Source of the DNA: Finegoldia magna ATCC 53516
GTDB taxonomy: Bacteria; Bacillota; Clostridia; Tissierellales; Peptoniphilaceae
DNA: 64,000 nt
Reading direction: 5' to 3'
Assembly (NCBI RefSeq): GCF_000159695.1
Contig: NZ_CM000955.1
Span: forward strand, 1,528,524-1,592,523
The translations under genes were made by a program, and so were the position numbers. The notes under the pieces are model-generated. The model had not been told where the DNA came from, ran no database searches, and saw nothing but the letters and a program-made list of their open reading frames with translations. Of the stretch, positions 45,105-53,586 are shown piece after piece (position 1 is the first letter of the stretch; the number at the start of each line of letters is the position of its first letter).

Positions 45105-46931
45105 TTATTTATTTTCGTCGTCATCAACAACTTCATAATCAGCATCTACAACATCATCATCTTTTTTAGATTCTTGTGTAGCTCCTGATTGTTGAGCTGT
45201 GTTTTCATATAGTTTAGAACTTAATTTGTACATTTCTTGAGTTAATTCATCTGTTTTTGCTTTAATATCGTTGTTATCTCCTGAGTCTAGGATTGATTTT
45301 AAAGCTTCTACTTTTGAATTGATATCAGATTTTTCAGATTCCGAAACTTTGTCGCCTAAGTCTTTTATTGTCTTTTCAACTTGGTAAATTACAGATTCAG
45401 CGTTATTCTTTGTTTCAATAGTTTCTTTTTTATTTTTATCTTCTTCAGCATACTTACTTGCTTCGTCAACTTTCCTCTTGATTTCTTCATCGCTCATTTT
45501 AGTTGAAGAAGTAATTGTCATAGCTTGTTGTTTTCCTGATCCTAAATCTTTAGCACTTACGTTTACAATACCATTCGCGTCAATATCAAATGTTACTTCA
45601 ATTTGAGGTACTCCTCTTGGGGCTGCTGGAATTTCAGTTAAGTTGAATTGTCCTAACAAAGTATTGTCAGCTGCCATTTCTCTTTCACCTTGAAGAACTT
45701 TGATTTCTACGGATGTTTGACCATCGGCTGCTGTAGTAAAGACTTGAGATTTTTTAGTTGGAATTGTAGTGTTTCTTTCGATTAATTTTGTACATACTCC
45801 ACCTAAAGTTTCGATACCTAATGATAGAGGTGTAACATCAAGTAACAATAAGTCTTTTACTTCACCAGTTAAAACACCACCTTGTAATGCTGCACCAATA
45901 GCAACACATTCATCTGGGTTAATATCTTTTTGTGGATTTTTACCTATTAATTTTTTTACAGCTTCTTGAACAGCTGGAATTCTTGTAGAACCACCAACTA
46001 ATAATACTTTTTCTATATCATTGTGACTTAATCCAGCATCTTCTAGTGCTTGTCTTACTGGTTTTAAAGACTCTTCAACTAAGTCAGATGTTAATTCATC
46101 AAATTTGGATCTTGTGATATCCATGTTTAAGTGAACTGGTGTTCCATTTACTGCAGAAATAAATGGTAAGTTAACATTAGTAGAAACTCTTGTAGATAAT
46201 TCTTTCTTAGCGTTTTCTGCTGCATCTTTAAGTCTTTGTTTTGAAGTAGCATCTTTTCTTAAATCTACACCATTTTGTTTCATGAATTCATCTGCAAGAT
46301 AGTTTAATAATTTTTCGTCAAAATCATCTCCACCTAGTCTGTTGTTACCACGTGTAGCTAATACTTCGAATACGCCATCTCCAACTTCAAGGATTGAAAC
46401 GTCGAATGTACCACCACCTAAGTCATAAACCATAACTTTGTGTTGATCAGTTTCTTTATCAATACCATAAGCTAATGCAGCTGCTGTTGGTTCGTTGATA
46501 ATTCTTTTTACGTTTAATCCAGCAATCTTACCAGCATTTTTTGTTGCTTGTCTTTGAGAGTCTGTAAAGTAAGCTGGGACAGTAATTACTGCTTCTGTAA
46601 CTTCTTCTCCTAAATAACTTTCAGTGTCGGCTTTTAATTTTTGCAAAATCATTGCTGAAATTTCTTCTGGAGAATAATCTTTACCATCAATGTTTACTTT
46701 GTATTCAGTACCCATTTCTCTTTTAATTGATGTGATTGTTCTGTCTGGGTTTGTGATTGCTTGTCTTTTTGCTGTTTCACCAACTAATCTTTCACCATCT
46801 TTAGTGAATGCTACGATTGATGGAGTAGTTCTATTACCTTCTGAGTTAGGAACTATGACTGATTCTCCACCTTCCATAACTGCTACTGCTGAATTTGTTG
46901 TACCTAAATCAATACCTATTACTTTACTCAT
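45105..46931 (-). CDS. dnaK: Chaperone DnaK
   Basis: Hsp70 chaperone of 608 residues with [18 protein letters not shown] at the start, the nucleotide-domain motifs [15 protein letters not shown] and [14 protein letters not shown], the linker [16 protein letters not shown] and a substrate domain, ending in an acidic tail with [25 protein letters not shown] precedes the ATG. It is cotranscribed with hrcA and grpE. Confidence 0.99.
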   Translation of the reverse strand: MSKVIGIDLGTTNSAVAVMEGGESVIVPNSEGNRTTPSIVAFTKDGERLVGETAKRQAITNPDRTITSIKREMGTEYKVNIDGKDYSPEEISAMILQKLKADTESYLGEEVTEAVITVPAYFTDSQRQATKNAGKIAGLNVKRIINEPTAAALAYGIDKETDQHKVMVYDLGGGTFDVSILEVGDGVFEVLATRGNNRLGGDDFDEKLLNYLADEFMKQNGVDLRKDATSKQRLKDAAENAKKELSTRVSTNVNLPFISAVNGTPVHLNMDITRSKFDELTSDLVEESLKPVRQALEDAGLSHNDIEKVLLVGGSTRIPAVQEAVKKLIGKNPQKDINPDECVAIGAALQGGVLTGEVKDLLLLDVTPLSLGIETLGGVCTKLIERNTTIPTKKSQVFTTAADGQTSVEIKVLQGEREMAADNTLLGQFNLTEIPAAPRGVPQIEVTFDIDANGIVNVSAKDLGSGKQQAMTITSSTKMSDEEIKRKVDEASKYAEEDKNKKETIETKNNAESVIYQVEKTIKDLGDKVSESEKSDINSKVEALKSILDSGDNNDIKAKTDELTQEMYKLSSKLYENTAQQSGATQESKKDDDVVDADYEVVDDDENK

Positions 46932-46973
46932 TATAAAATCCTCCTTTTAGATTTTTATCTATATTTAAAATTC

Positions 46974-47534
46974 TTATTTACTAACTTTGACCATAGCTGG
47001 TCTAATGCATTTCTTATTTAAAATGTAACCTTTTTGGAATACTTCTAATATCATATCTGAACCCTTATCACTATCTTCAGTAATAACTGCATGATGGTAA
47101 TTTGGATCAAATTTATCTGAACAATCTACTTCTTCCAACCCGAAATCTTTTAGTGATAGTAGAAGGTTGTCTCTAATTAATTCAACACCACTAGAAAACT
47201 CGTCTTTTTCTTCCTTACTATCGATAGCTCTATCTAAATCATCTATTATAGGTAGAATTTTCAAAATCAAAGACTCATTGGCTAATTCAATAGACTGTTG
47301 TCTCTCTCTATTTGTTCTATTCTTATAATTAATAAAATCCGCTTGTAATCTTTTTAAAGAGTCTTTTAAATCCTCTATTTCAGTATTTACAACTTCATCA
47401 TTATCCTTATCAACTTCTTCTTTTATTGACTCATTTTCATTTTTATTTAAATCTTCTTTTTCCAAGTTTTGATCTTCGTTTTTTAACTCTTCAGAAGATT
47501 GACTTTGTTTCAAATTTTCTTCATTATCTTTCAT
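46974..47534 (-). CDS. grpE: Nucleotide exchange factor GrpE
   Basis: DnaK nucleotide exchange factor of 186 residues: an acidic, Glu/Asn-rich N terminus, a long helix (EDLKDSLKRLQADFINYKNR) and the beta domain (FDPNYHHAVITEDS, FQKGYILNKKCIRPAMVKVS). It overlaps hrcA by 11 bases and has a G-run ribosome site. Confidence 0.97.
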   Translation of the reverse strand: MKDNEENLKQSQSSEELKNEDQNLEKEDLNKNENESIKEEVDKDNDEVVNTEIEDLKDSLKRLQADFINYKNRTNRERQQSIELANESLILKILPIIDDLDRAIDSKEEKDEFSSGVELIRDNLLLSLKDFGLEEVDCSDKFDPNYHHAVITEDSDKGSDMILEVFQKGYILNKKCIRPAMVKVSK

Positions 47535-48570
47535 AATAATCCCCCCTAATAATTAATCCATTAATTCTTCTAGATAATTTAAACATAGCTTCTATCGAAA
47601 GCTCATAATTCATTCTCATAGGAGCAACAATAGCTATAACACCTATGTTATTTTTATTGAAGAAATAAGAACTCTTAATGATTGTGTTTTCAACAAGTGA
47701 TTGTTCATTATTTTCATTTCCTACTTTAATGTCCAAGAAATTATCTGAAGAATTCAAAATATTCACTATTTTGTCTTTGTCTTCAAGGTATTCTATTATG
47801 CTTTTGACTTTGTCTAAGTCACTATATTCACTATATTTGAAAATATTTGATAAACCTTCAACAGATACATACATTGAAGATAACTTATCTTTTTCATTTT
47901 CAATAATATCGGTAATTGCACCTTTAAAAAGATCATTATATTTATATTTTGAAGAAAATTCGTCTAAATTATCATAAACTTCATTTAGATTTTTCCCTAA
48001 AAAAAGTTTCTTCAATAGAAAATTAATCTTAATTAATTCATTTTGTTCTATGACTTGTTCTGATGAAATCACAGTATGATTTAAATCACCAGAATCATAT
48101 AACGTTAATAAAACATAATTATATTCGCTAATTGGAAGTAACTCTATGTGAGATAAATGCATCCTATCTGATTTTTTTAACATAGAAATCACAGGATACT
48201 GAGTTATCTCAGAAATGAATTGAGAAGAAGATTTAATTAATTTCTCCGGTTCAACAATTCTTTCATAGGGTTTTCTTATAGACATTAATGAAGAACTAGA
48301 ATCGTCAGTTTTATAGAGTTTGTCTAGGATATAATCCACATACAATCTGAAAGCTTTTTGAGATGGAATTCTTCCTGATGAAATATGAGATTGTACTAAA
48401 TATCCCAAATCTCCTAAATCGCTCATCTCATTTCTAATAGTAGCTGGACTGAATCCTATATTATAATTCTTAGATAAAACTCGAGATCCAATTGGCTGAG
48501 CAGTCTTTATATAATTGTCTATAGTCGCGAGTAAGATATTAAATTTTCTTTGTGTTAAATTTTCATTCAA
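47524..48570 (-). CDS. hrcA: Heat-inducible transcription repressor HrcA
   Basis: Repressor that binds CIRCE and is kept active by GroE. The 348-residue protein starts with a winged helix (QRKFNILLATIDNYIKTAQ, PIGSRVLSKNYNIGFSPATI, RNEMSDLGDLGYL, then SSGRIPSQKAFRLYVDYIL) and ends with a GAF-like dimer domain (GVIAIVAPMRMNYE). The start is TTG, preceded by GAGGTGAGG; an ATG four bases on is out of frame. It is the first gene of the operon, 19 bases after a CIRCE element. Confidence 0.95.
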   Translation of the reverse strand: MNENLTQRKFNILLATIDNYIKTAQPIGSRVLSKNYNIGFSPATIRNEMSDLGDLGYLVQSHISSGRIPSQKAFRLYVDYILDKLYKTDDSSSSLMSIRKPYERIVEPEKLIKSSSQFISEITQYPVISMLKKSDRMHLSHIELLPISEYNYVLLTLYDSGDLNHTVISSEQVIEQNELIKINFLLKKLFLGKNLNEVYDNLDEFSSKYKYNDLFKGAITDIIENEKDKLSSMYVSVEGLSNIFKYSEYSDLDKVKSIIEYLEDKDKIVNILNSSDNFLDIKVGNENNEQSLVENTIIKSSYFFNKNNIGVIAIVAPMRMNYELSIEAMFKLSRRINGLIIRGDYYER

Positions 48571-48588
48571 GACCTCACCTCTTTTTTG

Positions 48589-48615
48589 TTAGCAACCTAT
48601 TACCTTGAGTGATAA
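48589..48615. promoter_or_regulatory. CIRCE operator (HrcA site)
   Basis: TTAGCAACC-N9-GAGTGATAA compares with the consensus TTAGCACTC-N9-GAGTGCTAA: 15 of 18 positions match and the spacing is exact. It lies between the promoter and the hrcA start. Confidence 0.88.
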
Positions 48616-48619
48616 TAAA

Positions 48620-48648
48620 ATTATACACTATGTTTTCTACTGTGTCAA
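48620..48648 (-). promoter_or_regulatory. Consensus promoter of the hrcA-grpE-dnaK operon
   Basis: On the - strand TTGACA (48648-48643), a 17-base spacer and TATAAT (48625-48620), both exact. CIRCE follows directly, which fits HrcA repression. Confidence 0.92.
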
Positions 48649-48651
48649 GTG

Positions 48652-49755
48652 TTATACTAAAATATCTACGAAAAAACTATTTGACACGAAAAAACCTTGA
48701 TTTGTAAAGCTTAGATGATTATTATCTAAAGTTAATAATCCTCTATTAATCCAGTTATCAATTAATTTTTTGTTCTTAGCATATAAATTTATTCCAAATT
48801 TATCTTGGTATACTTTTAAATCTAATCCTTCTTTTAATCTCATATTGGTTATTATGAATTCAAATTCTCTTTTTTCTAAATCAATTTTTTCAGAAAAACT
48901 AATAGGCTTTTCATTATTCAATATTTTTTTCTTATAATCTGGATAGAAAAACTCATTTGTGTATCTGTGTTGATTTAAATAACCGGAGGAAGATAAACCA
49001 AATCCATAATAATTTTCGTCTTTCCAGTAAATCTTGTTGTGAATGGATTCAAATTTATCTTTTGCAAAATTAGAAATTTCGTAATGTTTGTATTTTTCTA
49101 AACCATTACAAATCTTTAAATACATATCGTATTCTTTATCATCATTTCGATTTATGTCATCATATTCTTTGTAAAATTTTGTTCCCGGTTCTAATATCAT
49201 GTTATACCGAGAAACATGATTTGGGTTGAGTTTTTCGATATAATAAAGATCATTATCCAGAGATTCTAAAGTTTGATTTGGAAATCCAAATATCAAATCA
49301 ATTGAAATATTATCAATATAATCTCTAATTATTTCAAATGACTTTAAAACATCTGATACCTTGTGCCCTCTTCCTAAAAATTTGTTGTACTGATCATTAA
49401 ATGATTGAACTCCTAATGATATTCTATCTATACCAATTTTTTTATAGTTTTCTATTTTTTCTTTTGTGACGAACTCTGGATTGCATTCAATAGCAAATTC
49501 CTTTAATTGTATGTTAAAACAGTTATCTATTAAGTTATAGGTTTTTTCAATATATTTAGAATTGACAAGATTTGGAGTTCCTCCTCCTATATAAATGGTA
49601 TCTATTTTGTCATTAGGATTCTTGTACATATTTATTTCTGTTTGTAATAAATCAAAGTATTCATCAACTCTTTGATACTGTTTAGTCATTGTTGAAAAAT
49701 CACAATAGTTACACTTATAATCACAAAAAGGTATGTGAATATAGATTCCTTTCAT
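48652..49755 (-). CDS. hemW: Radical SAM protein HemW (HemN-like, heme chaperone family)
   Basis: The 367-residue HemN-family radical-SAM protein has YIHIPFCDYKCNYCDF (Cys11, 15, 18), IYIGGGTPNL, IDRISLGVQSFND, FGFPNQTLESL and YEISNFAKDKF. The CxxxCxxC without the extra HemN cysteine suits HemW, which transfers heme rather than oxidising coproporphyrinogen. An upstream in-frame ATG at 49800 would cross the lepA terminator. I used 49755 with GGAGGAGTT before it. Neighbouring lepA and hrcA are the expected synteny. Confidence 0.93.
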   Translation of the reverse strand: MKGIYIHIPFCDYKCNYCDFSTMTKQYQRVDEYFDLLQTEINMYKNPNDKIDTIYIGGGTPNLVNSKYIEKTYNLIDNCFNIQLKEFAIECNPEFVTKEKIENYKKIGIDRISLGVQSFNDQYNKFLGRGHKVSDVLKSFEIIRDYIDNISIDLIFGFPNQTLESLDNDLYYIEKLNPNHVSRYNMILEPGTKFYKEYDDINRNDDKEYDMYLKICNGLEKYKHYEISNFAKDKFESIHNKIYWKDENYYGFGLSSSGYLNQHRYTNEFFYPDYKKKILNNEKPISFSEKIDLEKREFEFIITNMRLKEGLDLKVYQDKFGINLYAKNKKLIDNWINRGLLTLDNNHLSFTNQGFFVSNSFFVDILV

Positions 49756-49765
49756 AACTCCTCCT

Positions 49766-49796
49766 ATAAAAATAAGCCAAACTTTCGCTTGGCTTA
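49766..49796 (-). terminator. Terminator of lepA
   Basis: An 8-bp stem, TAAGCCAA (49773-49780) with TTGGCTTA (49789-49796), followed on the - strand by TTTTTAT. Confidence 0.85.
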
Positions 49797-49802
49797 ACAA
49801 AT

Positions 49803-51614
49803 TTAATTTCCTTCATCGTATTTTAATACTGATAAGAAAGCTTCTTGAGGAACGTCTACACTACCGACAGATCTCATTCGCTTTTTACCTTCTTTTTGTT
49901 TTTCTAATAGTTTACGCTTTCTAGTTATATCTCCGCCATAACATTTAGCAAGTACATCTTTTCTGTATGCTTTTATAGTTTCTCTTGCGATTATTTTATT
50001 TCCTATTGCAGCTTGCACAGGAATTACAAATTGATGTCTTGGTATTTCATCTTTAAGTTTTGTTACAATTTTTCTTGCTCTTTCATAAGCTAAATCTTCG
50101 TGAACAATTAATGTTAATGCGTCAACTTTTTCTGAATTAATCATTATTTCAAGTTTAATTAAATCAGATTTTTCATAACCAATTAGTTCATAATCCAAAG
50201 ATGCGTATCCTCTTGTTTTTGATTTTAAGGCGTCATAGAAATCGTAAATTACTTCATTTAATGGTAATTTGTATTTTATTGTTACCCTTTTTTCGTCAAG
50301 GTAAGTCATGTCTATGAAGGTTCCTCTTTTTCCCTGACAAAGTTCCATAATTACTCCTACATAATCTGTAGGAGTCATGATTTCTGCATGGACAACTGGT
50401 TCTTCAACATAGTCAATTTCAGTTTCCTTAGGGAAATTTGTAGGATTTTGTATTTCTACTTCAGTTCCATCTTTTTTATGAACTTTATATATTACACTTG
50501 GTGCAGTAGCAATGATATCTAAGTCAAATTCTCTATCTAATCTTTCTTGAATAATTTCCATGTGTAACAACCCTAAAAATCCACATCTCAATCCAAAACC
50601 TAGTGCGATTGATGTTTCATTTTCAAATGTCAAAGCTGCATCATTAACTTGAAGTTTTTCTAGTGCATCCCTTACAGAATTGAAATCTTCACCTTCAGCA
50701 GGATAAATACCACAATAAACCATTGGTGTAACTTGCTTATATCCCTCGAGAGGTTTATCCACAGGATTATGTTTATCTGTTATAGTGTCACCTACTCTAG
50801 CATCTTTTACATTTTTGATACTGCAAACAACATATCCTACATCTCCAGCGCTAATTTCATCTGTGCTAACCATACCAGAAGATGTGTAACCGCATTCAGT
50901 AACTTCAAATGATTTGTTAGTAGACATCATTAAAATTTCTGATCCTGGCTTTATACAACCATCAAAAACTCTGACATAAACAACAACACCTTTGTAAAAA
51001 TCGTAATATGAATCAAATATCAATGCCTTTAAAGGTTTATTTTCGTCCCCAACTGGAGCAGGAACATTGTTTACTATGTCTTCTAATACATCTACTATAT
51101 TTATTCCTTCTTTTGCTGATACTGCTGGAACATTTTCAGCATCTAATCCAATAATATCTTCTATTTCCTTTTTTGCAAAATCAATGTCGGCACTTGGCAA
51201 ATCTATCTTATTTATTACAGGCAAAATTTCTAAATTTTGGTCGATAGCCAAGTATACATTTCCTAATGTTTGAGCCTCAACACCTTGCGTTGCATCGACA
51301 ATTAATACTGCACCTTCACACGCTTTTAATGACCTACTTACTTCATAAGTAAAGTCAACATGACCTGGTGTATCTATTAAATTAAGATTGTATACATTGC
51401 CATCTTTAGCCTTATAAGATAATTTAATGGCTTTTAATTTGATTGTTATTCCTCTTTCGCGTTCCAAATCCATAGAATCCAAAACCTGTTCACTCATTTC
51501 CCTATGAGTAAGCATACCAGTCTCTTCAATCAATCTATCAGCTAATGTTGACTTACCATGATCTATATGCGCAATTATTGAAAAATTTCTTATGCATTTT
51601 TTATCGTGTTTCAT
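49803..51614 (-). CDS. lepA: Elongation factor 4 (LepA)
   Basis: Ribosome-bound GTPase of 603 residues. The G domain has [30 protein letters not shown] and [12 protein letters not shown]-like domains II, III and V follow, and the LepA-specific C-terminal domain shows the [20 protein letters not shown] and [20 protein letters not shown] blocks. The length and order are standard. It follows the signal-peptidase-like gene by 9 bases and ends in a terminator. Confidence 0.98.
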   Translation of the reverse strand: MKHDKKCIRNFSIIAHIDHGKSTLADRLIEETGMLTHREMSEQVLDSMDLERERGITIKLKAIKLSYKAKDGNVYNLNLIDTPGHVDFTYEVSRSLKACEGAVLIVDATQGVEAQTLGNVYLAIDQNLEILPVINKIDLPSADIDFAKKEIEDIIGLDAENVPAVSAKEGINIVDVLEDIVNNVPAPVGDENKPLKALIFDSYYDFYKGVVVYVRVFDGCIKPGSEILMMSTNKSFEVTECGYTSSGMVSTDEISAGDVGYVVCSIKNVKDARVGDTITDKHNPVDKPLEGYKQVTPMVYCGIYPAEGEDFNSVRDALEKLQVNDAALTFENETSIALGFGLRCGFLGLLHMEIIQERLDREFDLDIIATAPSVIYKVHKKDGTEVEIQNPTNFPKETEIDYVEEPVVHAEIMTPTDYVGVIMELCQGKRGTFIDMTYLDEKRVTIKYKLPLNEVIYDFYDALKSKTRGYASLDYELIGYEKSDLIKLEIMINSEKVDALTLIVHEDLAYERARKIVTKLKDEIPRHQFVIPVQAAIGNKIIARETIKAYRKDVLAKCYGGDITRKRKLLEKQKEGKKRMRSVGSVDVPQEAFLSVLKYDEGN

Positions 51615-51623
51615 TTAAATCTC

Positions 51624-52148
51624 CTAAATCGAACCAATCTTATCAACAGGATATAACCTAAAGAAAACGACACCGATTATCGAATCTTTATTAATAGGTC
51701 CGATGTACCTGCTGTCATTATAATTATCTAGTTCTCTATCATCATTTATAACAAAATATTCATCTTTACTTAATACCCATTTATTATTGTTTAATTTTTT
51801 TGACTGTTGCAATAAAATATAGGGTTCATATATTCTTTTTCCGTTAACAAAAATATCATCATTTATAATTTCCACTGAATCTTTAGGCATTGCAATAACT
51901 CTTGCAATATTAGATTCTGAATTTTTCTCATCATAATACTTAACTATATCAGTTTTTTTAATGTATCCTGTTATTTTATTTAATTTATTAATAAGAACAA
52001 AATCTCCAGAAGTTAAAGTGGGACTCATATTTGATGATTTTACTATTTGTGTTTCTAAAATAAAAGTTTTTATTACGAAACATACTACTAAAGCTATAAA
52101 TATTGCAAATAGCAAATTTGAAAACTTACTATCTAAAAATTTCTTCAT
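51624..52148 (-). CDS. Type I signal peptidase homologue lacking both catalytic residues
   Basis: The 174-residue protein has the S26/LepB layout: one N-terminal membrane segment (about 10-30), box B-like IVKSSNMSPTL (36-44), box D-like NIARVIAMPKD (80-90), and box E with DDR then NDSRYIGPI (144-152). In active enzymes box B reads GxSMxPTL and box D reads (Y)VKRVIGLPGD. Here Asn40 replaces the nucleophile Ser, and Ala82 replaces the general-base Lys; both codons (AAT and GCA) are unambiguous in this sequence. It is therefore probably a catalytically dead paralogue. The start is the ATG at 52148 with GGTGAT upstream; a TTG at 52169 is in frame. In spore formers gpr-spoIIP occupies this rpsT-lepA gap. 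Confidence 0.87.
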   Translation of the reverse strand: MKKFLDSKFSNLLFAIFIALVVCFVIKTFILETQIVKSSNMSPTLTSGDFVLINKLNKITGYIKKTDIVKYYDEKNSESNIARVIAMPKDSVEIINDDIFVNGKRIYEPYILLQQSKKLNNNKWVLSKDEYFVINDDRELDNYNDSRYIGPINKDSIIGVVFFRLYPVDKIGSI

Positions 52149-52172
52149 ACTATCACCATTCTTTACCAACCT

Positions 52173-52181
52173 ATTATAACA
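52173..52181 (-). promoter_or_regulatory. Extended -10 promoter for the signal-peptidase-like gene and lepA
   Basis: On the - strand TGTTATAAT (52181-52173) lies about 25 bases before the start. No good -35 box is seen. It diverges from the rpsT promoter. Confidence 0.55.
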
Positions 52182-52208
52182 TAATTTACAATTAATGTTC
52201 TAGATTAC

Positions 52209-52237
52209 TTGAAATAATTAATTCTATAGTGTATAAT
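52209..52237 (+). promoter_or_regulatory. Promoter of rpsT
   Basis: TTGAAA (52209-52214), a 17-base spacer and TATAAT (52232-52237). Confidence 0.88.
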
Positions 52238-52270
52238 AATAACACTGTTCAAAAATAAAGGAGGGATATT

Positions 52271-52534
52271 ATGGCAAATATTAAATCAGCAATTAAAAGA
52301 ATTGATGTAACTAAACTTGAAACAGCTAGAAATAAATCTAAAAAATCAGCTATCAAAACTTTCATTAAGAAATTTGAAGCAGCTGTTGAAAAAAACGATA
52401 AAGAAGACGCTACTAAATTATTTAATTTAGCAACTAAAAAGATTGACCAAGCTGCAAGTAAGAACACAATTTCTAAAAACAGTGCAGCTAAAAAAATTAG
52501 CAGAATGGCTAAAGAATTAAACAAATTAGCATAG
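52271..52534 (+). CDS. rpsT: 30S ribosomal protein S20
   Basis: The 87-residue basic helical protein binds 16S rRNA early in assembly. The pattern is standard: MANIKSAIKRIDVTKLETAR, NKSKKSAIKTFIKKFE, and KNTISKNSAAKKISRMAKEL near the end. AAAGGAGGG precedes the ATG. It is the only + strand gene in the right half of the window and faces holA, as in Bacillus. Confidence 0.98.
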   Translation: MANIKSAIKRIDVTKLETARNKSKKSAIKTFIKKFEAAVEKNDKEDATKLFNLATKKIDQAASKNTISKNSAAKKISRMAKELNKLA

Positions 52535-52535
52535 A

Positions 52536-52597
52536 AATAATGTAAAGGATCCATTACATTATTTAAAGGTTGAAGTAAATTCAACCTTTATTTTTTT
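52536..52597 (+). terminator. Two tandem hairpins ending rpsT
   Basis: The first stem is AATAATGTAA (52536-52545) with TTACATTATT (52554-52563). The second is AAAGGTTGAA (52565-52574) with TTCAACCTTT (52580-52589), followed by ATTTTTTTG. The T-run covers the end of the convergent holA gene. Confidence 0.88.
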
Positions 52598-53586
52598 GCT
52601 AAAATTTCGCAAATACTATTTTCTATATAGTACTTAGAATTTAACGTATTTGTTTTTAATGTAGTTTCTATTTCATACATTTTATGAATCGCAAATCTTA
52701 ACTGGTCATATCTCCAATTTTTCACAAAACTTTGAACTTTATTTAATTCGTATGATGATATTTTTACTCTCTTTGTGATTTCAGTTTGCGAAACTTTCAA
52801 ACGTAGAAGTTCTTTTATATATAATAAATTTCTAAATAATCTAATAACCATATGAAGTGCTTTAAAAGTGTCTGATGTGTCATTTATAAGTAAATTTAAG
52901 TAATATATCGTCTTAGATAAATCTTTTGATGCTATTGAATCTGTTAAATCGAAAATATTTTTATCATATTGATTTATTAGAGAATTCAAATCATGTTCTG
53001 TTATTTCATCTTTCTCTAAATTTATAAACTTATCTAATTCATTATTAACATCAATTAAAGTCTTTTCAGAATTTTTTATAAGATAAAGAGAATATTCAAT
53101 AAAAATGTTAACGATATTATTATTAATCTTCTTCCCTTTTAGGTAATTTATTATATAAGCTTTTAATTGATTTCTGTTTAACTTATTGAATTCAATATCT
53201 GATCCATAGTTTATTATTTCTTTTAAAAATTTAGACTTAAATACATTTCCGTATGATGTCATTATAATCAAAGTATACTCTGGAATCTCTCTAATATAAG
53301 GTAATAAATTATCAATACTTTCCTTGTTTTTTGAAATTCCTGTTTTAGTTAAATCTACATCATCGATTAAAATGAGTCTTTTATCACTAAACATAGGAAT
53401 AGTTTCAGAAGAACTATATATTTTTTCGAAATCTGATATTTCGTACTCATCAAAACTTTGAGCCTTGTAGTGCTTTTTTATTAATGACAGATATTTTTCT
53501 ATATAAAACTTTTCTTCTCCGTGTATTAAAATTAGATTAGACAACAAATTATTATCTAATTTTTGTTTCGCCAATGAAAAATCCAT
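52588..53586 (-). CDS. holA: DNA polymerase III, delta subunit
   Basis: Clamp-loader subunit of 332 residues. It starts with LSNLILIHGEEKFYIEKYL (typical HolA opening) and keeps SSSETIPMFSDKRLILIDD, LNRNQLKAYIINYLKGK and RLFRNLLYIKELLRLKVSQT. Sequence is diverged, as usual in this family. It overlaps comEC by 35 bases, and GAGGAGC precedes its ATG. The comEC-holA-rpsT order supports the call (yqeN in Bacillus). Confidence 0.93.
   Translation of the reverse strand: MDFSLAKQKLDNNLLSNLILIHGEEKFYIEKYLSLIKKHYKAQSFDEYEISDFEKIYSSSETIPMFSDKRLILIDDVDLTKTGISKNKESIDNLLPYIREIPEYTLIIMTSYGNVFKSKFLKEIINYGSDIEFNKLNRNQLKAYIINYLKGKKINNNIVNIFIEYSLYLIKNSEKTLIDVNNELDKFINLEKDEITEHDLNSLINQYDKNIFDLTDSIASKDLSKTIYYLNLLINDTSDTFKALHMVIRLFRNLLYIKELLRLKVSQTEITKRVKISSYELNKVQSFVKNWRYDQLRFAIHKMYEIETTLKTNTLNSKYYIENSICEILAKK

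Noticed and set aside
52249..52584. 111-codon open frame on the - strand over rpsT
   Set aside because: rpsT on the + strand is certain, with promoter, ribosome site and terminator. The antisense frame only mirrors its Lys/Ala-rich codons.
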